Source of the DNA: Labrys monachus
GTDB lineage: Bacteria > Pseudomonadota > Alphaproteobacteria > Rhizobiales > Labraceae
Length of the DNA stretch: 64,000 bases
Reading direction: 5' to 3'
Assembly (NCBI RefSeq): GCF_030814655.1
Contig: NZ_JAUSVK010000001.1
Coordinates: 98,501 to 162,500 of the forward strand
Shown here piece by piece: positions 14,736-23,749 of this stretch. Numbering within the stretch: position 1 is the stretch's first letter; the number at the start of each line of letters is the position of its first letter. Under the pieces are notes generated by a model. That model saw only the letters and a list, made by a program, of their open reading frames with translations, searched no databases and was not told the DNA's origin. The translations under genes and the position numbers were made by a program.

Positions 14736-15920
14736 ATGACCACCGCAGACATCGTCCTCAGCCATCCCGTCCGCACGGCGATCGGCGCCTATAACGGGGC
14801 GCTGAAGGGGACGCGCGCGACCGATCTCGGTGCCCTCGTCATCCGCGAGACCCTTCGCCGCGCCGGCCTCGACGGCCGCGACATCGGCTCGGTGGTGATG
14901 GGTAACGTCATCCAGGCCGGCAACCGCATGAACCCGGCCCGCCAGGCCTCCATCGGCGGCGGCCTTCCCGTCTCGGTGCCCGCGCTGACGGTCAACCGGG
15001 TGTGCGGCTCCGGGGCGCAGGCGATCGTGACGGCGGCCCAGCAGATCATCGCCGGCGAAATGGAGGCGGCGGTGGCGGGCGGCATGGAGAACATGGACCG
15101 CGCGCCCTATCTGATGGAGGGCGGGCGCTGGGGCTATCGCATGGGGCCCGCCGAGATCCTCGATTCCATGCTGACCGACGGGCTCGTCGACGCCTTCTCG
15201 GGCGAGCATTCGGGCTGGCACACCGAGGATCTGGTGACGCAGCTGCAGCTTTCGCGGGTCGATCAGGACCGCTTCGCCGCCCGGTCGCAGCAGCGTTTCG
15301 CGGCGGCGCAGAAGGCCGGGAAATTCGCCGGGGAAATCGTGCCGGTCGAGGTGAAGGGCCGGAAGGGCATGGCGGTCTTCGCGGACGACGAGGCGCCCCG
15401 GCCCGACACGACGATCGAGGGCCTCGCCGGGCTGAAGCCGGCCTTCCGCAAGGACGGCACCATCACCGCCGGCAATGCGCCGGGCCTCAACAGCGGCGCG
15501 GCCGCCATGATCGTGTCGACCGGCGCCTTCGCCGACAAGGCGGGGCTGGCGCCGGCGGCGCGTCTCGTCGCCTATGGCGTCGCGGCGGTCGAGCCCGGGC
15601 TGTTCGGCCTCGGCCCCGTGCCGGCCATCCGCATCGCGCTGGAGCGGGCGGGATGGGCGCTTTCGAGCGTGGAGAGGATCGAGATCAACGAGGCCTTCGC
15701 CGCCGTTCCCCTCGCCGCGATCCGGCAGCTCGGCCTGCCCGAGGACATCGTCAACGTCGAGGGCGGCGCCATCGCCCACGGCCATCCGATCGGGGCGACC
15801 GGCGCGGTGCTGACGACGCGCCTCGTCCATTCCATGCGGCGGGACGGGCTGAAGCGCGGGCTGGTGAGCCTGTGCATCGGCGGCGGCCAGGGGATCGCCC
15901 TGGCGCTGGAGACGGCCTGA
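14736..15920 (+). CDS. Acetyl-CoA acetyltransferase (thiolase)
   Basis: 394 residues, the standard length for a thiolase. It catalyses condensation of two acetyl-CoA or thiolysis of a 3-ketoacyl-CoA. The acyl-accepting Cys90 is in NRVCGSGAQA. The catalytic His is in GGAIAHGHPIGATG and the second Cys in SLCIGGGQGIALA. The conserved NEAFAA motif is also present. It lies 31 bp after the SDR gene. Whether it works in polyhydroxybutyrate synthesis or fatty-acid breakdown cannot be told from this context. Confidence 0.93.
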   Translation: MTTADIVLSHPVRTAIGAYNGALKGTRATDLGALVIRETLRRAGLDGRDIGSVVMGNVIQAGNRMNPARQASIGGGLPVSVPALTVNRVCGSGAQAIVTAAQQIIAGEMEAAVAGGMENMDRAPYLMEGGRWGYRMGPAEILDSMLTDGLVDAFSGEHSGWHTEDLVTQLQLSRVDQDRFAARSQQRFAAAQKAGKFAGEIVPVEVKGRKGMAVFADDEAPRPDTTIEGLAGLKPAFRKDGTITAGNAPGLNSGAAAMIVSTGAFADKAGLAPAARLVAYGVAAVEPGLFGLGPVPAIRIALERAGWALSSVERIEINEAFAAVPLAAIRQLGLPEDIVNVEGGAIAHGHPIGATGAVLTTRLVHSMRRDGLKRGLVSLCIGGGQGIALALETA

Positions 15921-16082
15921 GGCGCCTCCATTCCCTTACGTCGCGTCGTCGACGACCAGCCGACATCGGCTCGACCAGGACGAGGCTGGTCCTGGCCGAC
16001 GTGACGCCCGGAACGTTCCCCGCCGACCCTTCCGGGACGGACCCTTGGGGAGCGAATTCGTTGGGTTCGCATGGGCATGAGA

Positions 16083-16096
16083 TTGACCCAGATCAA
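16083..16096 (+). promoter_or_regulatory. FixK/FNR-type box upstream of the amidohydrolase
   Basis: TTGACCCAGATCAA, one mismatch from TTGAT-N4-ATCAA. It lies in the 284-bp gap after the thiolase gene, 109 bp before the ATG at 16205. A class II arrangement would start the transcript near 16131. Confidence 0.62.
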
Positions 16097-16136
16097 TTCT
16101 TCAGGCGGGCGCGAGGTGGAAGAAGGAGCGACGGTA

Positions 16137-16202
16137 TGCGTTCTCGATCAGCCTTGCGCACCGGACCTTTGCAAGACGGCGGGGTGAAGAGGATACGTTG
16201 AG
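16137..16202 (+). CDS. Possible 21-residue leader ORF
   Basis: ATG 16137 is preceded by the strong site GAAGGAGCGACGGT and encodes MRSRSALRTGPLQDGGVKRIR. Its TGA (16200-16202) lies 2 bp before the ATG at 16205. The peptide is basic and unrecognised. It could be a translated leader coupling ribosomes into the amidohydrolase, or a chance ORF. Confidence 0.25.
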
Positions 16203-16204
16203 CC

Positions 16205-18049
16205 ATGTGTCCGAGCTGCGATTGGATGAGAGCCCTCGACAGGTGCTTCCCCGCTTCGCGAAGCCAGGCGCCGCGCGGCGCCGGCGTGTTCATGGCGGCC
16301 GCGGTCGACGCGCCGTCGCCGGGCTTTTCAGCGGAAACGCCAGCGAAGCCGCAGCCCGCAACGCCAGCAGACGGAAAAGCCGACTGGCTTTTTCTCAACG
16401 GAACGATCCACACGGTCAATCCCGCCCGACCCTCGGCTGAAGCGGTGGCGGTGCTCGGCGATCGGATCGTCTACGTCGGCGATGCCGATGGGGCGCAGAC
16501 GTGGCGCGGCCCCGCGACGCGCGTCGTCGACCTTCATGGACGAATGCTGCTGCCCGGCTTCATCGATGCCCACGACCACCTCGCCGTGGCGGCCCTCACC
16601 AAACTGGGCGTGAACATTCGCGGCCTCGTCGGCAAGGACAGGATACTCGACGAAATCCGTAAGTGGATCGCCACGCAGCCGCTCGATGCGCCCCTGCGGG
16701 GCCACGGCTGGACGGTCGGCGTTTCGTTCGGTGACGATTATCCGCGCCGCGAATGGCTCGACGAGCTCACCGGCGATCGTCCGATGTACATCTTCAACGC
16801 CGATGCACACGATCTCTGGTTCAATACGGCGGCGATGAAGGCGGCCGGGCTGAATCGGCACAGCCCCGATCCCGACCCGGGCAAGCAATATTACAAGCGC
16901 GACCCCGACGGAACGCCGACGGGCTCCGCGGTCGAAACCGCAGCTGCGCTCCCGGTCGCCATCGCCCTCGGCATGATGTCCCTCGAAGCCATCCGCGATT
17001 CTCAAAGGCTGACGATCGACCGCGCGCCCGCCTTCGGGATGACCGCCTATATGGAGGCGGGCCTGCTCGCCGGCCCGTCCAACGGAGCCGCCGAAGCCGC
17101 GTGGCGGGATCTCATCGAACGGGATCGGCGCGGCGAGCTGCCGCTCCGCATCGTCGGGACGGTCTTCACCCGCAACGTCGAGGATGATCCGCAGGCCATC
17201 GCCGCCGAGCTCGTCGACTGGAATGCAAGGCTGCGCTCGCCCCATGTGCAGATCTCGATCTGCAAGATGTGGGTGGACGGCACGGCCGTCGCCGGCACCG
17301 CGCTGCTGCTGGAGCCGTTCGCCAATCAGCCGGACTTCAGGGGAACGATCACTCTGCCACCGAGCCACATCAGGGCGCAGATCGAGGCCACCCAGCGCGC
17401 CGGATTCGACATGCATATCCACGCCGACGGGGACGGGTCCGTCCGGGCCGTGCTCGACGCCCTCGAGGACGTGCAGACGCGACTCGGTCCGCAAGGACGG
17501 CGTCACGCGATCTGTCATCTGAGCCTGACGCATCCTGACGACGTCCAGCGGTTCAGGCACCTTGGAATCATCGCCAACGGCACACCGCTCTGGGCCACGA
17601 ACTATGACGGCGTCTATGTCGAGCAATATAAGAGGCTGTTCGGCGCCGAACGCGTGGAACAGCGCGTGTACCCTTATGGCGATCTGGTCCGCTCGGGCGC
17701 GACGGTCACGTTTGGCGCCGACCTGCCCGGCGTCGACATCGACGAGGTCCCGCCGCTGTTCCAGCTGGAGGCGACCGTCACGCGCAAGCGCCCGGGCTTC
17801 CCCGATGATCCCCCCATGGTCGCGAGGCAGCGGATCAGTGTCGAAGAGGCGATCCGTGCCTACACGATCAACGGCGCCTATCAGCTTCGGCTGGAAGATC
17901 AGATCGGCTCGATCGAAGCCGGCAAGAAGGCTGATCTCATCGTCCTCGGCAAAAACCTGTTCGAAGTAGAGCCGGAGGACATTCACAGGACCCCTGTCCT
18001 GCTCACGCTCATGGACGGCAAGGCCCGGTACGACGAGTTGCCCGCCTGA
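16205..18049 (+). CDS. Amidohydrolase family protein (YtcJ-like)
   Basis: 614 residues, a metal-dependent hydrolase of the YtcJ type. The family start DWLFLNGTIHTVNP is near residue 64 and the metal ligands are in FIDAHDHLAVAA (HxH-like, DHL variant). Further landmarks are FDMHIHADGDGSVRAVLDA, ICHLSLTHPDDVQRF and FGADLPGVDIDEVPP, and the closing strand is QIGSIEAGKKADLIVL. The N-terminus MCPSCDWMRALDRCF plus a weak hydrophobic stretch resembles the export leaders seen on some relatives, which favours the ATG at 16205. A FixK/FNR-type box lies upstream. The substrate is unknown. Confidence 0.88.
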   Translation: MCPSCDWMRALDRCFPASRSQAPRGAGVFMAAAVDAPSPGFSAETPAKPQPATPADGKADWLFLNGTIHTVNPARPSAEAVAVLGDRIVYVGDADGAQTWRGPATRVVDLHGRMLLPGFIDAHDHLAVAALTKLGVNIRGLVGKDRILDEIRKWIATQPLDAPLRGHGWTVGVSFGDDYPRREWLDELTGDRPMYIFNADAHDLWFNTAAMKAAGLNRHSPDPDPGKQYYKRDPDGTPTGSAVETAAALPVAIALGMMSLEAIRDSQRLTIDRAPAFGMTAYMEAGLLAGPSNGAAEAAWRDLIERDRRGELPLRIVGTVFTRNVEDDPQAIAAELVDWNARLRSPHVQISICKMWVDGTAVAGTALLLEPFANQPDFRGTITLPPSHIRAQIEATQRAGFDMHIHADGDGSVRAVLDALEDVQTRLGPQGRRHAICHLSLTHPDDVQRFRHLGIIANGTPLWATNYDGVYVEQYKRLFGAERVEQRVYPYGDLVRSGATVTFGADLPGVDIDEVPPLFQLEATVTRKRPGFPDDPPMVARQRISVEEAIRAYTINGAYQLRLEDQIGSIEAGKKADLIVLGKNLFEVEPEDIHRTPVLLTLMDGKARYDELPA

Positions 18050-18082
18050 CAGGGATGCGACCGAAAGGAACCCTTGCCGGGG

Positions 18083-18757
18083 TCACTGCCGGCCGCCGGC
18101 TTCGTCGAGATGCACCAGCAGGTCGGCCGGATCCTCATAGACGAGGAGGGCGCCGGAATGGTGCAGTTCCTCGAAGCCGTAGCCCCCCGAGAGCAATCCG
18201 ACGCCGAGCGCCCGGCAGCGGGCGGCGGCCAGCATATCCCAGATGCTGTCGCCGACGACGATGGCCGAGGTGATCGGCACCGACAGCCTCTCGGCCGCGG
18301 CGAGGAAGAGGTCCGGATCGGGCTTGGCATATTTGACCTGGTCGCGCGTCACCACCGGCACCAGGCCGGGGTCGACGCCGAGGGCGGCCAGGTTGGTGGC
18401 GGCCGTCTCCATGCGGCCGCTCGTCGCGATCGCCCAGGGGATTTCGAGGTCGGTCAATGTCCGCAGGAGTTCGCGCGCGCCGGGCAGCGGGCGGATCGAT
18501 CCCGCCTGGCGCCGATAGGCCTGGGCGTGCAGCTGGCGCAGCCGTTGGACCCTGTCCTCGCTGATCTCGAGGCCGGTCTCGCGCAGCAGCTGGTTGGTGA
18601 ACAGGCCGCCGCTCATGCCGATCTTGCGGTGGATGCGCCAGACCGACAATTCGATGCCTTCCTCGTCGAGCGCTTCCTTCCAGGCGAGGACGTGCTGGTA
18701 GACGCTGTCGACCAGCGTGCCGTCGAGATCGAACAGATAGGCGGGCTTGATATGCAT
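18083..18757 (-). CDS. HAD-superfamily phosphatase
   Basis: 224 residues, phosphoglycolate-phosphatase-like. Motif I DLDGTLVDS gives nucleophile Asp10 and acid Asp12. Motif II is IATSGR, motif III Lys is in YAKPDP, and motif IV is VVGDSIWDM. A helical cap lies between 15 and 85. The substrate is a small phosphate ester, otherwise unspecified. The gene converges on the amidohydrolase gene and ends 33 bp from it. No strong ribosome-binding site is visible before ATG 18757. Confidence 0.9.
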   Translation of the reverse strand: MHIKPAYLFDLDGTLVDSVYQHVLAWKEALDEEGIELSVWRIHRKIGMSGGLFTNQLLRETGLEISEDRVQRLRQLHAQAYRRQAGSIRPLPGARELLRTLTDLEIPWAIATSGRMETAATNLAALGVDPGLVPVVTRDQVKYAKPDPDLFLAAAERLSVPITSAIVVGDSIWDMLAAARCRALGVGLLSGGYGFEELHHSGALLVYEDPADLLVHLDEAGGRQ

Positions 18758-18900
18758 CGCTGTCTTGTTCCCCGATGACGGACGCCGCCATTCTGCGCCC
18801 GTTCCGGCGGGGCCGGCAATATGAATATGCCGGATGACGGGCGGGCGGCGCCTCGGCGAGGCGCAGGGGCATGCGCGCCCCGCTTTGCCGGGGAGGGCTG

Positions 18901-19593
18901 TTACAAGACCCCGAAGGTCTCGAAGGCTTCCTTCGCGCTCATGCCCTGCCGGATCGCCGCGGCCACCTGGTTCTCGGTGGCGATTTTTTCGAGTGCCCGG
19001 CCGACGGCCTCCCGTTCGGCGCCGGCCGGGATGACGAGCACGCCTTCGCGGTCGCCGAACAGGAGGTCGCCGGGATGGATGCGCACGCCCTGGATCTCGA
19101 TCGGCGTGCGATAGTCGACGACCTTGCCGCGCGGGCCCTGGTCCTGCGCATAGATGCCGCGGCAGAAGGTGGGAAAGCCCAGCGCCTCGATCGCGGCGGC
19201 ATCGCGCACATAGCCGTCCAGCACCGCGCCGGCCGCCTTGAGATGGATGGCGCGCGTGGACATCAGCTCGCCCCACAGCGCATAGGTCAGCGACGAGCCG
19301 GTGGCGATATAGACCTCCCCGGGCGCGAGGTCGTCCAGGGCTTCCATCATCAGGCCGAACGGGCGCCCGGAAAGGGGGCCGCGCCCCGTGACCGAGACGT
19401 CGTCGAAGACGTCGGCCTCCAGCACCGTCATGGCGCGCCCGACGATCTTCATGTCGGCCCGAAGCGGGCCGATGGCCTGCGGCAGGAACTGCCGGCGGTG
19501 GCCCATCCTGTCGAGCACGTCGCCGGCCACTGCCGTGAAGAGCCTGTCGCGCAGGCTGGCGAAGAGGGCCTCGTCGGAACCGGAATCAACCAT
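18901..19593 (-). CDS. RraA-like / HMG-CHA aldolase family protein
   Basis: 230 residues of the RraA fold (GDVLDRMGHRRQFLP, GRAMTVLEADV, GELMSTRAIHLKAAGAVLDGYVRDAAAI, GVRIHPGDLLFGDREGVLVIP). Members with GxxLxxxA and an R-D pair act as metal-dependent 4-hydroxy-4-methyl-2-oxoglutarate aldolases or oxaloacetate decarboxylases. Others are RNase E inhibitors. The R-D (DGYVRD) is present, so enzyme activity is plausible. ATG 19593 has GGAGG six bases upstream. The IS5 element lies 58 bp in front, close enough to affect its promoter. Confidence 0.85.
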   Translation of the reverse strand: MVDSGSDEALFASLRDRLFTAVAGDVLDRMGHRRQFLPQAIGPLRADMKIVGRAMTVLEADVFDDVSVTGRGPLSGRPFGLMMEALDDLAPGEVYIATGSSLTYALWGELMSTRAIHLKAAGAVLDGYVRDAAAIEALGFPTFCRGIYAQDQGPRGKVVDYRTPIEIQGVRIHPGDLLFGDREGVLVIPAGAEREAVGRALEKIATENQVAAAIRQGMSAKEAFETFGVL

Positions 19594-19651
19594 GTGCGTC
19601 CTCCAACTATGTCCCGGCGATTCGATGTCGCCGGAACGCGGGCGACCATCT

Positions 19652-20926
19652 TAGCAGGCTGCGGAAATTGACATCTGTATAGGTGATTTTCGTTTTTGCT
19701 CATGCAGTTGGAGTGGGATTTCTGACGGATTTGGATCGGGTATCGATGCGTTTTTCCGGTATTCCGGTTCAAGTCGTTGCGAAGAGTTTGGGAAGTCGGA
19801 TGAGGTTGTAGGCTGCGGCTCTGAGAGTGAACATCCATCCGACCCGTTCTTGGCCTCGGTGTTTTGTTTGCCGGAAGCCGCCGGCTTCCTTGATCCAGCC
19901 GAACGGCTCTTCGATGCGTTTGCGGATCGTCTGGCTGAGGGCATATCCGGGGTGGCGTGTCGTGCGCCGATCGATGGCTGACCGGCGGTTGGTGGCGTTC
20001 TGCGCGACATGCGGCGTCACGCCGAGAGCGCGCAACCTGGCCACATGCGCAGCGACGTCATAGGCCTTGTCGGCGCCCAGGGTGACACGGCCGGCCGGCG
20101 CGGCGTCCTCGATCATCGCCTCGGCCGCCGCCCGCTCGGCCCAGCCGGTGGCCTTCGTCAGTTCGGCATCGACGATGAGGCCGTTGCGGTTCTCCATGAG
20201 GACATGGCCGAGATAGGCCAGCTTGGCGGGCTGGCCGTCCGCCTTGCGATAAAGCCGGGCATCCGGGTCGGTGGTGCTCTCATGGGTCTGGTTGGAGCGC
20301 TTCTCGCCCCGGAAATCGCGCTCGCCATTGCGGCCCGGCCCGGGCGGTGACCCGCTGCTATCCTTGGGCTGAAAGCTCTTCATCGACGCCCAGGCGGCGA
20401 TCAGCGTGCCATCCACCGAAAAATGCTCGCTCGACAGCAAGGGCTTGACCTGCGGATCGGCCAGGATCGCAAGCAGAAATTCCCGCGCGATGTCGCCCTC
20501 CAAAAGCCGGTCGCGGTTCTTGGTGAACACCGTCACATCCCAGATCGGCGCATCCATCGACAGGCCGATGAACCAGCGGAACAGCATGTTGTAGCGCACC
20601 TGCTCCATGAGCTGGCGCTCGGAACGGATGCCGAAGAAGGCCTGCACCAACAAGGCCCGCAGCAGTTTCTCCGGTGCGATCGAGGCGCGGCCATACGGCG
20701 AATAGAGCTTCGAGAACGGCTCGGACAACCGTTCGAGAGCCGCGTTCACCACAAGGCGGATGGCACGTAGCGGATGATCGCGAGGAACAAGCGATTCAGG
20801 GCTCTGATAACTAAAGAGCGCACCCGTCTGTTCATCCGATCCGCGCATCAGCCCCTCCAAGCAATCCACAACAATCAGTGAATCAGATCGCTCGCGCTTC
20901 GGGTAGTGAATTTCCGCAGCCTGCTA
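19652..20926. mobile_element. IS5-family insertion sequence
   Basis: An 18-bp perfect inverted repeat, TAGCAGGCTGCGGAAATT, bounds the element at 19652-19669 and 20909-20926. The outer TA may be a 2-bp target duplication, leaving 1271 bp for the element itself. It encodes one full-length transposase on the minus strand and looks intact and recent. It lies 58 bp upstream of the RraA-like gene start. Confidence 0.9.
19769..20848 (-). CDS. IS5-family transposase
   Basis: 359 residues. An N-terminal DUF772-type domain (LRALLVQAFFGIRSERQLMEQ) is followed by the DDE catalytic core: Asp in HFSVDGTLIAAWAS, Asp in TLGADKAYD, Glu in RKRIEEPFGWIKEAGG. ATG 20848 follows GGAGGGG; an in-frame GTG at 20869 is less likely. 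No frameshift or internal stop is seen, so the enzyme may be active. Confidence 0.93.
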   Translation of the reverse strand: MRGSDEQTGALFSYQSPESLVPRDHPLRAIRLVVNAALERLSEPFSKLYSPYGRASIAPEKLLRALLVQAFFGIRSERQLMEQVRYNMLFRWFIGLSMDAPIWDVTVFTKNRDRLLEGDIAREFLLAILADPQVKPLLSSEHFSVDGTLIAAWASMKSFQPKDSSGSPPGPGRNGERDFRGEKRSNQTHESTTDPDARLYRKADGQPAKLAYLGHVLMENRNGLIVDAELTKATGWAERAAAEAMIEDAAPAGRVTLGADKAYDVAAHVARLRALGVTPHVAQNATNRRSAIDRRTTRHPGYALSQTIRKRIEEPFGWIKEAGGFRQTKHRGQERVGWMFTLRAAAYNLIRLPKLFATT

Positions 20927-21128
20927 GCGCATGAGATCGCCCCCTGGAGCCACGGCGATACGCATATCGATGAACGGGTTCCGATCGCGAAGAATCCAGC
21001 GACGGTGCCATGGAACGATCCGGTCGCGCGGAAGTTGAGATGGGATAGGGGTGGCCTCGGTCCATTGTCCCGAAGTCCCCCGGAAGTTGTCCCATGCTGC
21101 GGCAGGCCTCAGGGCGGTAGGAGCAAAG

Positions 21129-21413
21129 ATGGCGAACCCCATTCGGTCGATGGCCCACAGGGCGGAGCATTCCAGCTTTCACGCGTCGACGGCGGATCTG
21201 CTTTCCATCGACGCCGCGCGGCAGCGGATCCCGTCCAGAGACAGGGCCGACCTTCCCGGCGACGGTCTCGACATCCCGCGGTCGCCGATGCCGCCCGCTC
21301 TCTGGGGCGGCAGGAGAGCCTTCGTCTGCTCGGTCTGCAACAGTACCGACATGCTGCAGGACGGCGGCCGCCTGACCTGCCGCAATTGCGGGACGACCCG
21401 GCGCGTCTCCTGA
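21129..21413 (+). CDS. Small zinc-ribbon protein, hypothetical
   Basis: 94 residues. The N-terminal two thirds are polar and unrecognised (ADLLSIDAARQRIPSRDRADLPGDG). The C-terminus carries a four-cysteine ribbon, VCSVCNSTDMLQDGG followed by LTCRNCGTTRRVS, which most likely binds zinc. ATG 21129 has AGGAG 8 bases upstream. The role is unknown; small ribbon proteins often bind nucleic acid or partner proteins. Confidence 0.65.
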   Translation: MANPIRSMAHRAEHSSFHASTADLLSIDAARQRIPSRDRADLPGDGLDIPRSPMPPALWGGRRAFVCSVCNSTDMLQDGGRLTCRNCGTTRRVS

Positions 21414-21455
21414 GCAGAACCTGCTGCGTCCCTTCGAGAGTCTTGCGAGGGGCCG

Positions 21456-22394
21456 TCAGAGCGGATCGACCGCACCCTGCCCCACCAGCCACGCCTTGCT
21501 CACGGCGACGATCTGCCGGAGCAGCGCCATCTTGTCCTGTCCCACGCCCATATGGTCGCCATCGAAGGCGACGACTGTCTTTGGCAGGGGAACCGCATCG
21601 CGCAGGCGCGCGCGAGCCTGCGGCGGGATGAGGGAATCGCCGCGTCCCTCCAGGACGAGGAAATCGCCGGAGAGATGGGCGAGGTGCCGGGTGGGCTGGA
21701 GCGGACCCAGCAGCAGGTCGACGGCGGAGCCGAGGAGAGGACGGATCCAGGCCGGCTTGACATGCGGGCTGGCGGCGATCAGGTCGCCGAAGGGAGCGCC
21801 GCCATAGGCCAGGATCGTCCAGCCGATGGGGCGGCCGTCATGCTCGGCGACGTCCTGCACGGCCGGCGAGACGAGAGCGCCCAGCGAGAAACTCAGCAGG
21901 CTGACACGCCGGCCGTCGGCCCAGGGCTGTGCCGCCAGCCAGTCGATGGCCGACGTCACCTGCGCGGGAATGCCGACGACCTGCCCGTAGAGGGCGGGTA
22001 TCTGGGCGAGGGACCGGCCGGCGCCGTAGAAATGCACCGGCATCGGCCAGTCATAGCCGACGACCGCGTTGTCGCCCGCGTCGGTCACGTAGCGGATGTT
22101 GTTCTCGCCGCTTCCAAGGCCGCCGAGCACGACGAGGATGGGCAGCTTCCTGTCGGGCAGGGGATCGGGCAGGCTGAGGGCGATGCCGATATCGCCGAGT
22201 TCGGCGCTGTGCAGGGTGACGTGCCGGATCATGCGCCCGTCCGCCACATGGCCGGCCGTCTGCGCCGCAGCGAGCGCGTGCCGCGGCCGCGGCAAAGAGA
22301 GGAGCGGGTCGCGATCGAGCAGCCAATATCCGGCCGCGGCGGTTCCGCTGCCGGCGAGGATGAGGAAAGCCAAAACGAGCCGGCCGAGCTTCAT
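21456..22394 (-). CDS. Alpha/beta hydrolase, membrane-anchored or exported
   Basis: 312 residues. An N-terminal hydrophobic segment (KLGRLVLAFLILAGSGTAAAGYW) is a signal anchor. The hydrolase fold shows VLGGLGSGENNIRY as oxyanion region, the nucleophile elbow LSFSLGALV (G-x-S-x-G relaxed to S-F-S-L-G), an Asp in LEGRGDSLIPP and a His in FDGDHMGVG. It probably works in the periplasm on esters. ATG 22394 is preferred over the upstream TTG. It converges on the zinc-ribbon gene. Confidence 0.82.
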   Translation of the reverse strand: MKLGRLVLAFLILAGSGTAAAGYWLLDRDPLLSLPRPRHALAAAQTAGHVADGRMIRHVTLHSAELGDIGIALSLPDPLPDRKLPILVVLGGLGSGENNIRYVTDAGDNAVVGYDWPMPVHFYGAGRSLAQIPALYGQVVGIPAQVTSAIDWLAAQPWADGRRVSLLSFSLGALVSPAVQDVAEHDGRPIGWTILAYGGAPFGDLIAASPHVKPAWIRPLLGSAVDLLLGPLQPTRHLAHLSGDFLVLEGRGDSLIPPQARARLRDAVPLPKTVVAFDGDHMGVGQDKMALLRQIVAVSKAWLVGQGAVDPL

Positions 22395-22607
22395 CGGGAG
22401 CAAGCCTTCATGGTGTCACGGCGACGCGTGATGGTCCGAGATGCCCCCCGCGCCTGTTGCGCCGGGATGGTGTCGACATTGAGGTGCTCGTGCCGATGAC
22501 GGTAAACCTGGCTGGTGTCCGCCGGGATGCCCGCCCTGTTCATCCGGTCGGCCGCTGCGTGGTATGATGGGCAATCGAGGCCGGAAGCGACGACGGGCCA
22601 GCGGGCA

Positions 22608-23528
22608 ATGCCTTCGAGGACGGATATCGAGGTGAAGGATACGGATGCGGCCGCGGAGAAGCCGGGCGCGATCGCGGCCTTTCCCTATGACCGGTTGACC
22701 GTCGAGCGCTTTCGCGCCGCGTTCCCCCGCGCACGCTGGCGCGACGACCTGCGGGCCTGGTTCGTGCCGGGAACGACGGCCGGGCGGCGCATCGACCGGT
22801 GGCTCGGCCGGGAATTGGCGGGCGTGCTCGCTCATGCCGACGAGAAGGGCCGCGACGCCTTCGCCTTCGAGCCGATCGACAGCCCCTATCTCGAAGCGGC
22901 CGAGGATCTGCGGATCAGGACGCCCTATTCGAAGACGGTCGTCGAGGAATTGCGGGCGGTGCCGTGGGCGTGGTGGGATCCGGACCTGAAGGCCTGGCGG
23001 GTTCCCTTCCGCGCCTGGGAGGACCTGCGCCGCCGCTGGCCTTCCATCGAGGCGGCGGCCCGCCGGAACGAACCGGAGGAACGGCGCAAGCGGCAGGAGG
23101 CGCGCAGGGGCACGCCGGAGAGCGAGGACGCGGCGGCCCGGGCGGGCGAGCGGCGCCGGCATCGCCACCCCGTGCCGGCCGATGCCCTGCCGCCGCTGCA
23201 GCGGGTCTTGATGACCGGGCAGGGCGCCGTGATCTTCACTGACATCACCGGGGAGATCGCCGACGACGACATCGTGCGGCGCCATTACGGCGCTGTCGGC
23301 CCGGGTGTGGCGGTATGGGCGCAGTGGCGCCCGCCGACCCATGCCGAACTGGTGAAGGCCTGGCCTTCGCGCTGGCCCGAAAGCGAGGCGGAGCGCGACA
23401 GGGGATGGTGGCAGCCCACGCTGGAGCAATTGCGCGACGAGCGGCGCAAGGCCCGGTCGAAAGAGCGGTCGCTGGCGACGCGAAACGATGGGGCGGACGG
23501 GCCTCGGCGACCGGAGGAAAAGCCTTGA
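22608..23528 (+). CDS. Hypothetical protein with two HARP-like modules
   Basis: About 306 residues (337 if ATG 22515 is used). Two similar modules are visible near the N-terminus. The first is FPYDRLTVERFRAAFPRARW followed by DDLRAWFVPG. The second is TPYSKTVVEELRAVPWAWWD followed by PDLKAWRVPF. Both resemble the HARP repeat of annealing helicases ('Y...lv..lr.ip...wd...kaW.vP'). A charged Arg/Glu-rich linker follows (residues 165-205), then a Trp-rich C-terminal part. No helicase domain is present. No function can be assigned. Confidence 0.6.
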   Translation: MPSRTDIEVKDTDAAAEKPGAIAAFPYDRLTVERFRAAFPRARWRDDLRAWFVPGTTAGRRIDRWLGRELAGVLAHADEKGRDAFAFEPIDSPYLEAAEDLRIRTPYSKTVVEELRAVPWAWWDPDLKAWRVPFRAWEDLRRRWPSIEAAARRNEPEERRKRQEARRGTPESEDAAARAGERRRHRHPVPADALPPLQRVLMTGQGAVIFTDITGEIADDDIVRRHYGAVGPGVAVWAQWRPPTHAELVKAWPSRWPESEAERDRGWWQPTLEQLRDERRKARSKERSLATRNDGADGPRRPEEKP

Positions 23529-23591
23529 TCCGGTCCGTCCCCAGCGCGGCAGATTTCGGATATCACAAGCCCATGGGCCTGCTGATTCACG

Positions 23592-23744
23592 TTGTCGCGC
23601 TGCTTGCCCGCCACCCCAGGCGCGGTGCCGTTCCGGCCCCCCTATGCCGACGCGATCACCACCTATGTCGACCATTCCTGCGCGGACGGGCCCGCGGATG
23701 TCGCGCTGTATCGCCGGGACAGGGAGTGCTTTTACCGATCTTGA
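23592..23744 (+). pseudogene. Short ORF or gene remnant, unknown
   Basis: A 50-codon frame opens at TTG 23592 after an upstream stop and ends at TGA 23742-23744. Its translation is protein-like (PFRPPYADAITTYVDHSCAD, DVALYRRDRECFYRS). No good ribosome-binding site exists and no family is recognised. It is either a tiny secreted-type protein or the 3' end of a decayed gene. It stops 5 bp before the dmeR operator. Confidence 0.25.
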
Positions 23745-23749
23745 CCCCC

